From positions 372,001-436,000 of the forward strand of contig NZ_CP028339.1 of the NCBI RefSeq assembly GCF_003030465.1: a DNA stretch of 64,000 nucleotides. The letters run 5' to 3'. Positions 8,464-16,070 of the stretch are shown in pieces. The notes under the pieces were generated by a model that was given only the letters and a program-made list of their open reading frames with translations, was not told the DNA's origin and ran no database searches. The translations under genes and the position numbers were made by a program. The stretch is from Thauera aromatica K172. GTDB lineage: Bacteria; Pseudomonadota; Gammaproteobacteria; Burkholderiales; Rhodocyclaceae. The first letter of the stretch is position 1, and each line of letters begins with the position of its first letter.

Positions 8464-8541
8464 ATGCTCGGCATCAACGCCCAAACCGGCCAGCCCTTGG
8501 CTGGCATCGATCACCTGCGCCAGAGCATCCGCGGCATCCTC
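8464..8541 (+). pseudogene. N-terminal fragment of a phage gpW/gp25-like baseplate protein
   Basis: From the ATG at 8464, about 26 codons read MLGINAQTGQPLAGIDHLRQ then SIRGIL, the typical start of P2-like gpW/gp25 baseplate proteins (MxGxNAxTGxPLxGxxHLRQSI). The similarity then stops and the frame drifts into unrelated sequence. It is a scrap of a former prophage or tail gene, isolated from any other phage gene here. Confidence 0.6.
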
Positions 8542-8581
8542 CCCGCCCTCCCGCTGACGCTCGCCACCCAAGGGAGGACAG

Positions 8582-8697
8582 GATGCGCTCGGCCTGCCAT
8601 AGGTCGAACTGCGTCTGCATCCCCAGCCATAGCTCGGGTGACGTACCCGGCCATGCAGCCAGGCGTAGCGCCATGCCGGCGGTGATGCCGGCGCGTG
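8582..8697 (-). pseudogene. C-terminal remnant of a HigA-type antitoxin gene
   Basis: The minus strand again gives MALRLAAWPGTSPELWLGMQ and TQFDLWQAE, homologous to the 7446-7605 remnant. It lacks the last residues and the HTH, and runs into the palindrome at 8698. The 8406-8779 gap holds only this piece, the phage scrap, the higBA operator and the repeat. Confidence 0.75.
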
Positions 8698-8763
8698 GTA
8701 GGGGCGACCCGGCGGGTCGCCCCTACGTCCCGGCGAACAGGAAATAGGGGGCTGGCCCCTTTC
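8698..8763. repeat. Dispersed palindromic repeat with companion motif
   Basis: A palindrome at 8698-8726 is followed at about 8743-8763 by AAATAGGGGGCTGGCCCCTT. The copy sits exactly between the HigA remnant and the broken 5' end of the ATPase-like gene that follows. Confidence 0.85.
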
Positions 8764-8765
8764 CC

Positions 8766-9478
8766 CGCTGCGCTACGGCGTGACCGAGATGGTCAACAAC
8801 GCGATCGATCATTCAGAGGGGCGGCAGGTGTCCGTGCTCATCGAGCGCAATGCGCTGCGAACGACCGTTCGCGTGAGCGATGACGGCGAGGGGATTTTTC
8901 ATCGCATTCAGCGGCTGATGGGGCTGTACGATCCACGCGAGTCGATTCTGGAGCTGGCGAAGGGCAAGCTGACCACGGACCCGGCGCGACACAGTGGCGA
9001 GGGGGTGTTCTTCTCGTCGCGCATGTTCGATCGGTTTTCGATTATGTCGCGCAACCTGTTGTTCTCGCACGAGGCCGCGAGTGACGATTGGCTGATCGAG
9101 GGCGAGGGCGAGGGCGAGGTGTCCGGTACCACGGTGTCGATGACGCTTGCCAACGACAGCGCGCACACGACAAAAGGGGTGTTCGATGCGTTTGCGGCGC
9201 CCGAGGAATACACCTTTGCCAAGACCATTGTGCCGGTCCGGCTGGCGCAGCATGAGGGGGAAAAGCTGGTCTCGCGCTCGCAGGCGAAGCGGCTGACGAT
9301 GCGCTTCGAGCGATTCCAGACGGTGGTGCTCGACTTTGCCGGCGTCGAGGAGATCGGGCAAGCGTTTGCGGATGAAGTCTTCCGTGTGTTCCAGGCGTCA
9401 CACCCTGGCCTGGAAATGCTGCCGATTCACCTGAGCGAGGGCGTGCGCAACATGATTGCGCGCGCGCAAGCGGCCTGA
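8766..9478 (+). pseudogene. HATPase/STAS-like DUF4325 protein, 5'-truncated
   Basis: The frame reads LRYGVTEMVNNAIDHSEGRQ, the N box of a GHKL (histidine-kinase-like) ATPase, then VRVSDDGEGI (G1 box). It ends with a DUF4325-like domain (RFQTVVLDFAGVEEIGQAFA, DEVFRVFQASHPGLEML). Complete members have an N-terminal DNA-binding region before the N box; here the frame begins inside repeat DNA. The only start is a GTG at 8780 within the N box, so the ATPase fold would lack its first helix. I call it a remnant, though a short protein could still be made. Confidence 0.75.
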
Positions 9479-9492
9479 GGTCGGGAGGTGTT

Positions 9493-9729
9493 TCAGCCCA
9501 GCTTGAGGATGGCCGCGACGATGCCGATGCCGGCGGCGATCAGGCCGCCGAGCTTGATGGTCAGGCGCAGTTCCAGTGCCTCGAGCTTGGCGTCGAAATG
9601 CTCGCGCGTGACCAGTTTTTCCTGCGACTCGGCGAGCACGCGCACGACGGTCTCCGCCTGCTTCTCGTCGAAGCCTGCGTCGCGCAGTTTGCGCGTGAAT
9701 TCGCGGGTGTCGAAGGTGACGGTGCTCAT
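9493..9729 (-). CDS. Small coiled-coil membrane-anchored protein (DUF1640-like)
   Basis: 78 residues from the ATG at 9729. The sequence (FTRKLRDAGFDEKQAETVVR ... REHFDAKLEALELRLTIKLG) forms a predicted coiled coil, followed by a C-terminal hydrophobic helix (GLIAAGIGIVAAILKLG). This matches the bacterial DUF1640/CCDC90 type found scattered near mobile DNA. The function is unknown. The longer reading from 9927 crosses a repeat and is not used. Confidence 0.7.
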   Translation of the reverse strand: MSTVTFDTREFTRKLRDAGFDEKQAETVVRVLAESQEKLVTREHFDAKLEALELRLTIKLGGLIAAGIGIVAAILKLG

Positions 9730-9764
9730 GGGGCGAAGGTAGGCCGGGACCGGGGGGGCAAGCT

Positions 9765-9826
9765 GTAGGGGCGACCTGGTGGGTCGCCCTGACGAACCAC
9801 CGGATTGGGGTGAAATAGGGGCTGAC
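9765..9826. repeat. Dispersed palindromic repeat with partial companion
   Basis: A palindrome at 9765-9793 (GGGGCGACC, TGGT centre, GGGTCGCCC) is followed by GTGAAATAGGGGCTGACG at about 9809-9826, a partial form of the companion motif. A GGGGCGAAGG(T/C)AGGC phrase is repeated before and after the element (9731 and 9837), suggesting a small duplication. Confidence 0.75.
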
Positions 9827-9866
9827 GGCACCCATGGGGCGAAGGCAGGCTGGGACCGGGGGTGGG

Positions 9867-10178
9867 TCACGCTGCTTGCAGCTCCTGCGCCAGCTCGGGA
9901 TGGCGCACGATCAGGCGTAGCAGGCACAGCACGCCGCCCGGCGGTGCAAAGCGCCCCTGTTCCCAGTCGCGCAGCGTGGCCACTGGCGTATCGATGCGCT
10001 CGGCAAAGGCCTGCTGTGTCAGTCCAGACGCCTGGCGGGCCTGGCGCAGCAGCATCTGCGCCGGCGTGGTGACCCGTCCCAGCCCGGCCTGGGCCTCTGC
10101 CAGCGCCTGGCGCAAGTCGGGCAGTGCCTCCCCGGCGTCGGCCTCGATGGCGCGGGCGATCTTGTCGATGTCTTTCAT
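9867..10178 (-). CDS. XRE-family antitoxin of a RelE-type module
   Basis: 103 residues from the ATG at 10178 (MKDIDKIARAIEADAGEALP). An HTH is clear: [20 protein letters not shown], then TPVATLRDWEQGRFAPPGG. The protein matches antitoxins paired with RelE/HigB-like toxins. It starts one base after the toxin stop, so the pair is a single operon with the toxin first. Confidence 0.88.
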   Translation of the reverse strand: MKDIDKIARAIEADAGEALPDLRQALAEAQAGLGRVTTPAQMLLRQARQASGLTQQAFAERIDTPVATLRDWEQGRFAPPGGVLCLLRLIVRHPELAQELQAA

Positions 10179-10179
10179 G

Positions 10180-10476
10180 TCACAGCCCTTTCCGAATGTC
10201 TTTCGGTAACAGGTTTTCACGTGCTGATTTGGCGTAGACCGCCACCAGTAGTAGCACTTCGTCGGCCGCCAGGTTGAAGTAAATGACCCGGGAGCCGCCA
10301 GATTTGCCGGCTCCCGGGCGCTGCCAGCGGACTTTGCGCGCTCCTTCTGCGCCGGGGATCACGTCGCCTGCCTCGGGGTGCTCGGCAACCCAGGTGATGA
10401 AATCCAGCCGCTCACCTTCGGTCCACAGTTTGTCGGCCTGTTTCTGGAAGGTCGGTGTTTCGATCACTGTACGCAT
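10180..10476 (-). CDS. RelE/HigB-like toxin
   Basis: 98 residues from the ATG at 10476 (MRTVIETPTFQKQADKLWTE). A RelE-superfamily pattern follows: FITWVAEHPEAGDVIPGAEG, ARKVRWQRPGAGKSGGSRVI, YFNLAADEVLLLVAVYAKSA, ending NLLPKDIRKGL. RelE-type toxins cleave mRNA at the ribosome. The much longer frame through 12612 is an antisense reading of fliC and is rejected. Confidence 0.9.
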   Translation of the reverse strand: MRTVIETPTFQKQADKLWTEGERLDFITWVAEHPEAGDVIPGAEGARKVRWQRPGAGKSGGSRVIYFNLAADEVLLLVAVYAKSARENLLPKDIRKGL

Positions 10477-10548
10477 GTTCTGATTGTACGGGAATCCCGC
10501 ATCTCCGCAAGCTGCAGGAAATCGGGAAGTGCGTTGTTGAGCCTGCGG

Positions 10549-10709
10549 GTCAGGCGGCCCTGCGCTCCAGCGGCCGAATCGCGGGCGCGGGTTGCTGCCC
10601 GGCCTGCCACAAGCCGAACTGCGTCTGCATCCCCTGACTAGTTTGGGCGACGTGCCCAGCCATGCAGCCAGGCGCAGCGCCATGCCGGCGGTGATGCCGG
10701 CGGCGTGCG
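10549..10709 (-). pseudogene. C-terminal remnant of a HigA-type antitoxin gene
   Basis: Third remnant of the same gene type. The end QTQFGLWQAGQQPAPAIRPL then ERRAA and a stop at 10550 are preserved, and the GMQ-MALRLAAW part is shifted by a small deletion (the CCCTGACTAG region near 10632). It abuts the palindrome at 10710. The HTH half is absent. Confidence 0.75.
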
Positions 10710-10748
10710 GTAGGGGCGACCCGGCGGGTCCCGCCGGGTCGCCCTGAC
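10710..10748. repeat. Dispersed palindromic repeat with duplicated right arm
   Basis: GGGGCGACCCGGCGGGTC is followed by a second CCGCCGGGTCGCCC, so the right arm is partly doubled. It looks like slippage or a merge of two copies. It lies 110 bases before the fliC promoter. Confidence 0.8.
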
Positions 10749-10820
10749 GGTGAAGCAGGGACCAGCCCCCTTTTCCCCTTCCCCCGGCGCATGCCGCGCA
10801 AGATTTTTCGCCCCCCGCCC

Positions 10821-10847
10821 TAAAGCTTTTCCGCCTCCGCCCGATAC
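10821..10847 (+). promoter_or_regulatory. FliA (sigma-28) promoter of fliC
   Basis: TAAAGCTT (10821-10828), 11 bases, then CCCGATAC (10840-10847), against the consensus TAAAGTTT-N11-GCCGATAA. It lies about 100 bases before the flagellin start, giving a long leader, as is common for flagellin mRNAs. Confidence 0.85.
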
Positions 10848-10950
10848 ACCTAGCAACGGTGGTTACCGCCGTTGCGGCAGGGCGGGCGATTGCGGCGCAG
10901 CCGCGGCACGGCACCGGCCAGCTTGGACTTACCAACATAGGGGATTCATC

Positions 10951-12654
10951 ATGTCCGTCATCAATACCAACATCACTTCGCTGATCGGCCAGAGCAACCT
11001 GCTGAAGTCGCAAAATGCGCTGTCCACCTCCATGCAGCGCCTGTCCTCCGGGCTGCGCATCAACAGCGCCAAGGACGACGCCGCCGGCCAGGCCATCGCC
11101 AACCGCATGAGCAGCCAGATCACCGGCCTGCAGCAAGCCCAGCGCAACGCCAACGACGGCATCTCCGCCGCCCAGACCGCCGAAGGCGCGCTCAACCAGA
11201 TCAACGACAACCTGCAGCGCGTCCGCGAGCTGAGCGTGCAGGCGCAGAACGGCACCAACAGCCAGGAAGACCTGGATTCCATTCAGAACGAAATCGGCCA
11301 GCGCCTGAACGAAATCAACCGCATCTCGGAAGAAACCAGCTTTAACGGCACCAAGGTGCTCGCCTCCGACCAGACCCTGTCCATCCAGGTCGGCGCCAAC
11401 GACAGCGAGACGATTTCGATCAACCTGAGCAAGATCGACGTCGGCACGCTCGACCTGACCGGCTTCAACGTCAACGGCGTCGGCGCGGCCAACGATGGCG
11501 CCGACGTGCAGAACCTGCTGGCCAACGGCTTTACCAAGGACGGCACCGTCGAAGGCAAATATAACAAGACCGGCTTCAACACCGCATCGACCGTCAGTGA
11601 CGTATTCGCCAACCTGGAAGATGGCGGCACCATCCTGGTCGGCGCCACCGAAAGCTACACCTACGATGCTGACAACAAATCCTTCACCTACGACAAGCAG
11701 GACGCCACCGTCGCCAGTCTGGGTTCCGATCTCGGACTGACCCCGAGCGTAGGGGAGACGAACACCATCGTGGTCAAGCTCGGCGGTGTCGAGACCAGTG
11801 TCAATGTCTCGTCCTCCGGCACCCTGACCGACGCCAAGACCGGCAGCAATCTTTACCTGACCGGTACGGCGGGCGAGATGGACCTGAGCCTGACCGACTC
11901 GAATGGCACCGGCGTTGCGACCATTGAAGATTTGGTGACTGAAATCGGCAGCAATGCCCGCTTTGCCGCGGGAGTGGCCGGCAGCATCACCACTGCCGAA
12001 GGTACGAAATACGAGGTTTCGACGACTGGTGTAGCTGCAACCCTCGACGTCGTGGGCGGCAAGATTTCCTACGACGATCTGATCGACGAACTTGAAGCTG
12101 CGGGCAACGCAGCCAAGCAGTACAACGTCGATTTCGATGGCGACACCAGCACGACTGCCGACAAGTACAGCATCGTCAACGAAGTGGTCAAAACCACTCA
12201 TGCATTTACCGCGGCCGTTTACACTTCCGGCTTTGAAGACGACTACAGTCTGGGCACTTCTGCCGATGCAGCCGTCTATCTCAACGACAACGGCAAGATC
12301 ACCGATGGCGCGGCCAACGAGATTTACGTGACCGCGGAAGGCCGCCTGACCAAGGATGCCGTCAGTGACTCCACCGTCACCGAAGATCCGCTGGGTATGC
12401 TGGACGATGCGCTGAAGACGGTCGACGCCCTGCGTTCCGACCTCGGTGCAATTCAGAACCGCTTCGATTCGGCGATCACCAACCTCAGCACTACCGCCAC
12501 CAACCTGTCGGCCGCCCGCTCCCGCATCCAGGATGCTGACTACGCGGTGGAAGTGGCCAACATGACCCGCGCCCAGATCCTGCAGCAAGCCGGCACCTCG
12601 GTGCTGGCCCAAGCCAACCAGGTGCCGCAGGGCGTGCTGTCGCTGCTGCGTTGA
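10951..12654 (+). CDS. fliC: Flagellin FliC
   Basis: 567 residues from the ATG at 10951 with AGGGG 7-11 bases upstream. Flagellin polymerises into the filament after export through the flagellar apparatus. The conserved D0/D1 N-terminus is [40 protein letters not shown]-like, [20 protein letters not shown]. The D1/D0 C-terminus is at about residues 480-567, ending [20 protein letters not shown] then VLSLLR. The central 170-480 region is Thr/Ser/Asp-rich variable D2/D3, surface exposed and a usual target for modification. It is transcribed alone between a FliA promoter and a strong terminator, and is the only flagellin gene in the window. Confidence 0.97.
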   Translation: MSVINTNITSLIGQSNLLKSQNALSTSMQRLSSGLRINSAKDDAAGQAIANRMSSQITGLQQAQRNANDGISAAQTAEGALNQINDNLQRVRELSVQAQNGTNSQEDLDSIQNEIGQRLNEINRISEETSFNGTKVLASDQTLSIQVGANDSETISINLSKIDVGTLDLTGFNVNGVGAANDGADVQNLLANGFTKDGTVEGKYNKTGFNTASTVSDVFANLEDGGTILVGATESYTYDADNKSFTYDKQDATVASLGSDLGLTPSVGETNTIVVKLGGVETSVNVSSSGTLTDAKTGSNLYLTGTAGEMDLSLTDSNGTGVATIEDLVTEIGSNARFAAGVAGSITTAEGTKYEVSTTGVAATLDVVGGKISYDDLIDELEAAGNAAKQYNVDFDGDTSTTADKYSIVNEVVKTTHAFTAAVYTSGFEDDYSLGTSADAAVYLNDNGKITDGAANEIYVTAEGRLTKDAVSDSTVTEDPLGMLDDALKTVDALRSDLGAIQNRFDSAITNLSTTATNLSAARSRIQDADYAVEVANMTRAQILQQAGTSVLAQANQVPQGVLSLLR

Positions 12655-12705
12655 TCGCAGCTTTTCGCGGAAGTGGGAAACCCGTTTTTCCGCTTCCGCG
12701 GTTCT

Positions 12706-12738
12706 ACAACAGGCGCCCTGCGGCGCCTGTTGTTTTTC
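12706..12738 (+). terminator. Rho-independent terminator after fliC
   Basis: A perfect 12-bp stem ACAACAGGCGCC/GGCGCCTGTTGT with a 4-base CTGC loop, followed by a T-rich run. It is 51 bases after the fliC stop. Confidence 0.92.
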
Positions 12739-12797
12739 CGGCCTCCGTTTTTTGGAGGCTACGCACGCTCAAGCTTCGCGCTGGCTTGTGGCGCGGA

Positions 12798-14450
12798 TCA
12801 GCGCAGCAGCCCCTGTTCGTGCAGGAAATCCAGCAGACGCCGGACCATGGATTGGGCACGAGCGTCGAGATTGCGCTGCCCAGTCAACCAGCGCCCGTCG
12901 GTTGCCGGCACCCGGCCTTGTGTCAGCGCGTCGCGCAGCAGCGCGCGAAGCTGGGCTTCGGTATGCGTCCCGTCCAGGTAGGGCAGCAACCAGCGCTCGG
13001 CTGGCTTGAACCCGGGATTGCAGGCATCGTGCCACAGATTGAATACGCCGACCGAGGAGGTGGCGCCGACCGAAGCCGTGGCATCCGGCGGCACGGTCAG
13101 CAATCGACAACCGGGCGTCAGCGCGGGAAGACCGGGTTTGGCTTCCGCATAGGGGTCCCCATCCCGCGTGATGTACAGCATCCCCATTTGATAAAGCGTG
13201 CGCACGCTAGCCAGCACGCGCTCACGCGCCGGGCTGGCTGGTGCCGTACGCGCCAGCGCTGTAGCGACGATAGGCGCATCGAGCAGCGCATCGACGCTCT
13301 GCGAGCGTGGCCAGGTATCGGTCAAACTGCGCATGACGGCCTCTATCACGGCATCGTTCGTGGTCAACGTCTGCTCTTTATGGTTCTTGTATTGCAGCCG
13401 CGGCTTCGGCGCGTTATCCACCCTGCCCGTTTCTGTGAATCGACCCGCAAAGCGAAGGTCGGTTAGGCGCCCGAGGTCGGGATCATTGCCGATGGCGGCA
13501 TGACGCTTGGCGTCGATCAGCAGGCTCTTGCGGAAATTGCGACAGATCGCGAAATCGAGGTATTGCTGGCGTAAGACTTTGGGCTGACCAAGAGCGATCA
13601 GGCTGTGGTTCAGCTGCACATTTCGTCCGTAACTTCCATTCATTTCAGAGAAGGCTTCGGCATCGCCAACGTAAGCTAGACCTGCCTGCTGGGCGGCTTC
13701 GGCAAACTCGATGAAATAGCAGGGCGTGTTGTGCAATTCCAGGTATTCATGCGCTAGGTAGTGGTCAGAGTGCTTGCGCAGCTTTGCGACCGCAGACTTC
13801 AGTGCCGGTGCCAGTGTATTGCCCACGGCCACCCCCTCAGACAGGAGAGTCAGCATGGCCTTTGCTCGCGCCAGCCTATCGGCGTCGCAGTCCGCGCCAT
13901 GACTGTGTATCTGCATCGCATCACGCACGATGTCACCCACTTTCCATCCGGGATAAGTGTTGTAGCTGACACAGGCGATGCCTTGTGGGGACAGATTTTC
14001 TCGGCAAATGCGCAGGATGGCCTGCTTGACTTCGGGCGGAACCCAGCTGAACACGCCATGCGCAATGATGTAGTCGAACTGACCGAAATTATTGTCGATC
14101 TGGGTCAAATCCATCGCATGCAGGCTCAGGTTCCCGGCTCCCAGGTTTGCAGCAATTTTCTGGCCATGTCGGATCTGCTCCGACGAGAGGTCCACGCCGA
14201 CTGCCGTCGCGTTCGGATAGGAAAGGGCGAAAGGCAGCAGGTTTCCCCCTGCCGAGCAACCCAATTCCAGCACGCGTGCGGTTTCCACAGGGGCCGTTTC
14301 GACACCGTACAACCAAGCAGTTGCACGAAGATAGGCGGGAGCGGTGAAGAAGAAGGCATGCGAAAGATACTGATTACGGTCGTAAGAGTCAGCGATTTCC
14401 TGGATCATCGATTCCAGGTTTTCGGTATGGCTGGGTAGGATATCGGTCAT
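12798..14450 (-). CDS. SAM-dependent methyltransferase with regulatory domain
   Basis: 550 residues from the ATG at 14450 (MTDILPSHTE), preceded by GGAA at good spacing; the ATG at 14456 is an alternative. A Rossmann methyltransferase motif I is at residues 60-70 (VLELGCSAGGN), with motif II-like AVGVDLSSEQI. A methyltransferase regulatory domain follows from about residue 215 (AHEYLELHNTPCYFIEFAEA). The C-terminus contains a winged-helix-like stretch (VFNLWHDACNPGFKPAERWL). Such proteins often sit beside flagellin or surface-glycan genes, so a role in modifying flagellin or its glycan is plausible but unproven. The gene converges on fliC. A 60-90 base scrap of a homologue is found at 23313-23398. 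Confidence 0.85.
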   Translation of the reverse strand: MTDILPSHTENLESMIQEIADSYDRNQYLSHAFFFTAPAYLRATAWLYGVETAPVETARVLELGCSAGGNLLPFALSYPNATAVGVDLSSEQIRHGQKIAANLGAGNLSLHAMDLTQIDNNFGQFDYIIAHGVFSWVPPEVKQAILRICRENLSPQGIACVSYNTYPGWKVGDIVRDAMQIHSHGADCDADRLARAKAMLTLLSEGVAVGNTLAPALKSAVAKLRKHSDHYLAHEYLELHNTPCYFIEFAEAAQQAGLAYVGDAEAFSEMNGSYGRNVQLNHSLIALGQPKVLRQQYLDFAICRNFRKSLLIDAKRHAAIGNDPDLGRLTDLRFAGRFTETGRVDNAPKPRLQYKNHKEQTLTTNDAVIEAVMRSLTDTWPRSQSVDALLDAPIVATALARTAPASPARERVLASVRTLYQMGMLYITRDGDPYAEAKPGLPALTPGCRLLTVPPDATASVGATSSVGVFNLWHDACNPGFKPAERWLLPYLDGTHTEAQLRALLRDALTQGRVPATDGRWLTGQRNLDARAQSMVRRLLDFLHEQGLLR

Positions 14451-14642
14451 GGTCATTTTCCGGGCTAAGATCGTGGTCGATAGCATATATCAGGCCGCGC
14501 CTCGAAACGGTGCTGCACACGAAAATCGAGCGTGAAAAATTGCTATGGGTCATCGTGAGCAGGGTGTGAAAGGGCGCGGCATGTTGTAAGCTGCTGGTAT
14601 GCTGGGAAAGCGATTCAAAATTTATGATAATAGGACGCTCAA

Positions 14643-15377
14643 ATGGATATATCTGGAGCTTGGCGAGCCATCAAAAACCTCAGTAAAAAAGAATTTGAGG
14701 AGAAGATCAATTCTGAATCTCTGCCCAAAAATCGAAAAGATTTACTTTTCAAATTCATCCAAGGGGAGATTCAAGTCAGCTACAATTGCAAGCTTGATGT
14801 TGAGGAGTATGCCCTCAAGTACTTAATGCCATATTTTTACAACTCTATTCCTCACGAAGGGCATCCATATTCAAGCGGCGAACTCTACGAATATGATCCG
14901 CCCAAAAATGGGCAGAACATCATCAGGCATGGCATTGGATTTGATGAAGTTGTCAGTTATTCAAGAAAATTCGGGACATTGCTAGTTCCCATTCCCGACA
15001 AAATAGATAGGGAAAGATGCGTGATCTTTTCTGATCTCGACTTGAGGCGCGAAGAAGATCAACTAGAAATAATGCATCCCTCCAAGATCCGAGATATGAA
15101 CTACACCATTTCTATTGCGAGCCTTAGAAATGGAAAATTCAGGTTTATTTCTGCAAGGCTTTTAAGCTCAAAAAAGAAAAAATACGTAGAAACCATAGCG
15201 CAGGCTCTCAGAGAGGTAGTGCATGACGAACGGGCAAGACGGGATTTTATCGACCGCTGCGTTGAAATCCTAGAAAAAAACCTGATTCAGCCTGCATTGC
15301 CAGACGCCCTGACTTCAGGCGAAGTATCTGCACAAGCTCGCCATGACCATCGAAACCACCTGCAGCCAAACCCGTGA
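14643..15377 (+). CDS. AT-rich orphan protein of unknown function
   Basis: 244 residues from the ATG at 14643. I do not recognise the family. The protein is soluble, rich in Lys, Ile, Tyr and charged residues, with no signal peptide or membrane helix. It includes MDISGAWRAIKNLSKKEFEE, LLVPIPDKIDRERCVIFSDL and FRFISARLLSSKKKKYVETI. The DNA is far richer in A+T than all neighbours up to about 15290, then turns GC-rich in the last 30 codons. That part overlaps an antitoxin remnant, so the original C-terminus may have been replaced. It is very probably horizontally acquired and lies alone between a methyltransferase and TA debris. Confidence 0.65.
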   Translation: MDISGAWRAIKNLSKKEFEEKINSESLPKNRKDLLFKFIQGEIQVSYNCKLDVEEYALKYLMPYFYNSIPHEGHPYSSGELYEYDPPKNGQNIIRHGIGFDEVVSYSRKFGTLLVPIPDKIDRERCVIFSDLDLRREEDQLEIMHPSKIRDMNYTISIASLRNGKFRFISARLLSSKKKKYVETIAQALREVVHDERARRDFIDRCVEILEKNLIQPALPDALTSGEVSAQARHDHRNHLQPNP

Positions 15378-15432
15378 GCAGCTCAAGACGCTGATGGACC
15401 GTGCTGTCGACGACCGCGAAGTCGTTGTGGTG
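15343..15432 (+). pseudogene. N-terminal remnant of a Phd/YefM antitoxin gene
   Basis: From the ATG at 15343 the frame reads MTIETTCSQTREQLKTLMDR then AVDDREVVVV, the classic YefM/Phd start. At about 15430 it switches to DNA that is the antisense end of the next gene. Only about 30 of 80-90 codons remain and there is no toxin partner. Confidence 0.75.
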
Positions 15433-15759
15433 TCAGGCGTGAGCGTGGTGTTGCCGATGGTGGTTCAGCGGCTGGATGGCCAGGCGCATGCCCATCGCCT
15501 TCAGGATCGCCGACAGGGTCTTGAGTTCGGGATTTCCCTTCTCGGAGAGGGTCCGGTACAGGGTATGAGCATTGACGTCGGCCTGACGCGCAACCTCCTG
15601 CACACCGCCGAATGCTTTGCTCAGGGTACGCAGGGCCAGCATCAGGTCGGTCTCGTCGCCGTCTTCCAGCACAGAATTGAGGTAGTCAGCGGCCAGTTCC
15701 GGGTCCTTGCGGAACATCTCGACCGTTGCTTCCTCGTGGGTTCGATGTGCCTTGGCCAT
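15433..15759 (-). CDS. HigA-like addiction-module antidote (COG3636)
   Basis: A 108-residue protein. MAKAHRTHEEATVEMFRKDP and ELAADYLNSVLEDGDETDLM lead into an HTH (GGVQEVARQADVNAHTLYRT, LSEKGNPELKTLSAILKAMG). This is the antidote family paired with COG3657 killer proteins. The His-rich tail (NHHRQHHAHA) lies at the junction with the Phd remnant and may be foreign. The partner toxin next to it is broken, so the antitoxin is orphaned. Confidence 0.82.
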   Translation of the reverse strand: MAKAHRTHEEATVEMFRKDPELAADYLNSVLEDGDETDLMLALRTLSKAFGGVQEVARQADVNAHTLYRTLSEKGNPELKTLSAILKAMGMRLAIQPLNHHRQHHAHA

Positions 15760-15919
15760 TTCGCTTCTCCCAGTCCTTCAACAACTTCACGGCACGCTCG
15801 ATGTCGCGGCTCTGCGATTTTTTGTCGCCGCCGCTGGTCAGCATGATCACCATGTTGCCCACATGGGCGTAGTACACGCGGTATCCGGCCCCAACATCGA
15901 CCCGGAGTTCCCAAACACC
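15686..15919 (-). pseudogene. C-terminal remnant of a COG3657 killer toxin
   Basis: The minus strand reads ELRVDVGAGYRVYYAHVGNM, VIMLTSGGDKKSQSRDIERA, VKLLKDWEKRNG. This is the C-terminal two-thirds of the RelE-like addiction-module killer that pairs with the adjacent antidote. At about 15920 it is joined tail-to-tail with an Rpn fragment and the N-terminus is gone. The extension beyond EKRNG, overlapping the antidote start, is read-through. Confidence 0.78.
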
Positions 15920-15920
15920 A

Positions 15921-16042
15921 TCCTCCGCGGAGAGGCCCGCGTGCTGGCGCGCACCCTGACCCGCCGCTTCGGCGAGCTGCCCGCCTGGGCCGAAGCGTGC
16001 CTCAGCACAGCCACCGAAGCGCAGCTCGAAGCCTGGTCCGAC
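15921..16042 (+). pseudogene. Rpn nuclease C-terminal fragment, left part (IS66-split)
   Basis: Reads ILRGEARVLARTLTRRFGEL then PAWAEACLSTATEAQLEAWS and D, the C-terminal module of the Rpn (COG5464) proteins found intact at 21371 and 24582. It is cut by the IS66 element exactly after GGTCCGAC. The reading frame resumes after the IS at 18476. Confidence 0.85.
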
Positions 16043-16070
16043 GTAAGCGGTAACTGACCGGCGTCCTTGC

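Noticed and set aside
6259-10748. Palindromic repeats as a CRISPR array
   Set aside because: Spacing is irregular (tens to thousands of bases), spacers are not of uniform length, the repeats differ in their centres, and no cas genes are present.
10180-12612. An 810-codon minus-strand frame through fliC
   Set aside because: Only its last 98 codons (10180-10476) are a real gene, the RelE-like toxin. The rest is antisense to flagellin.
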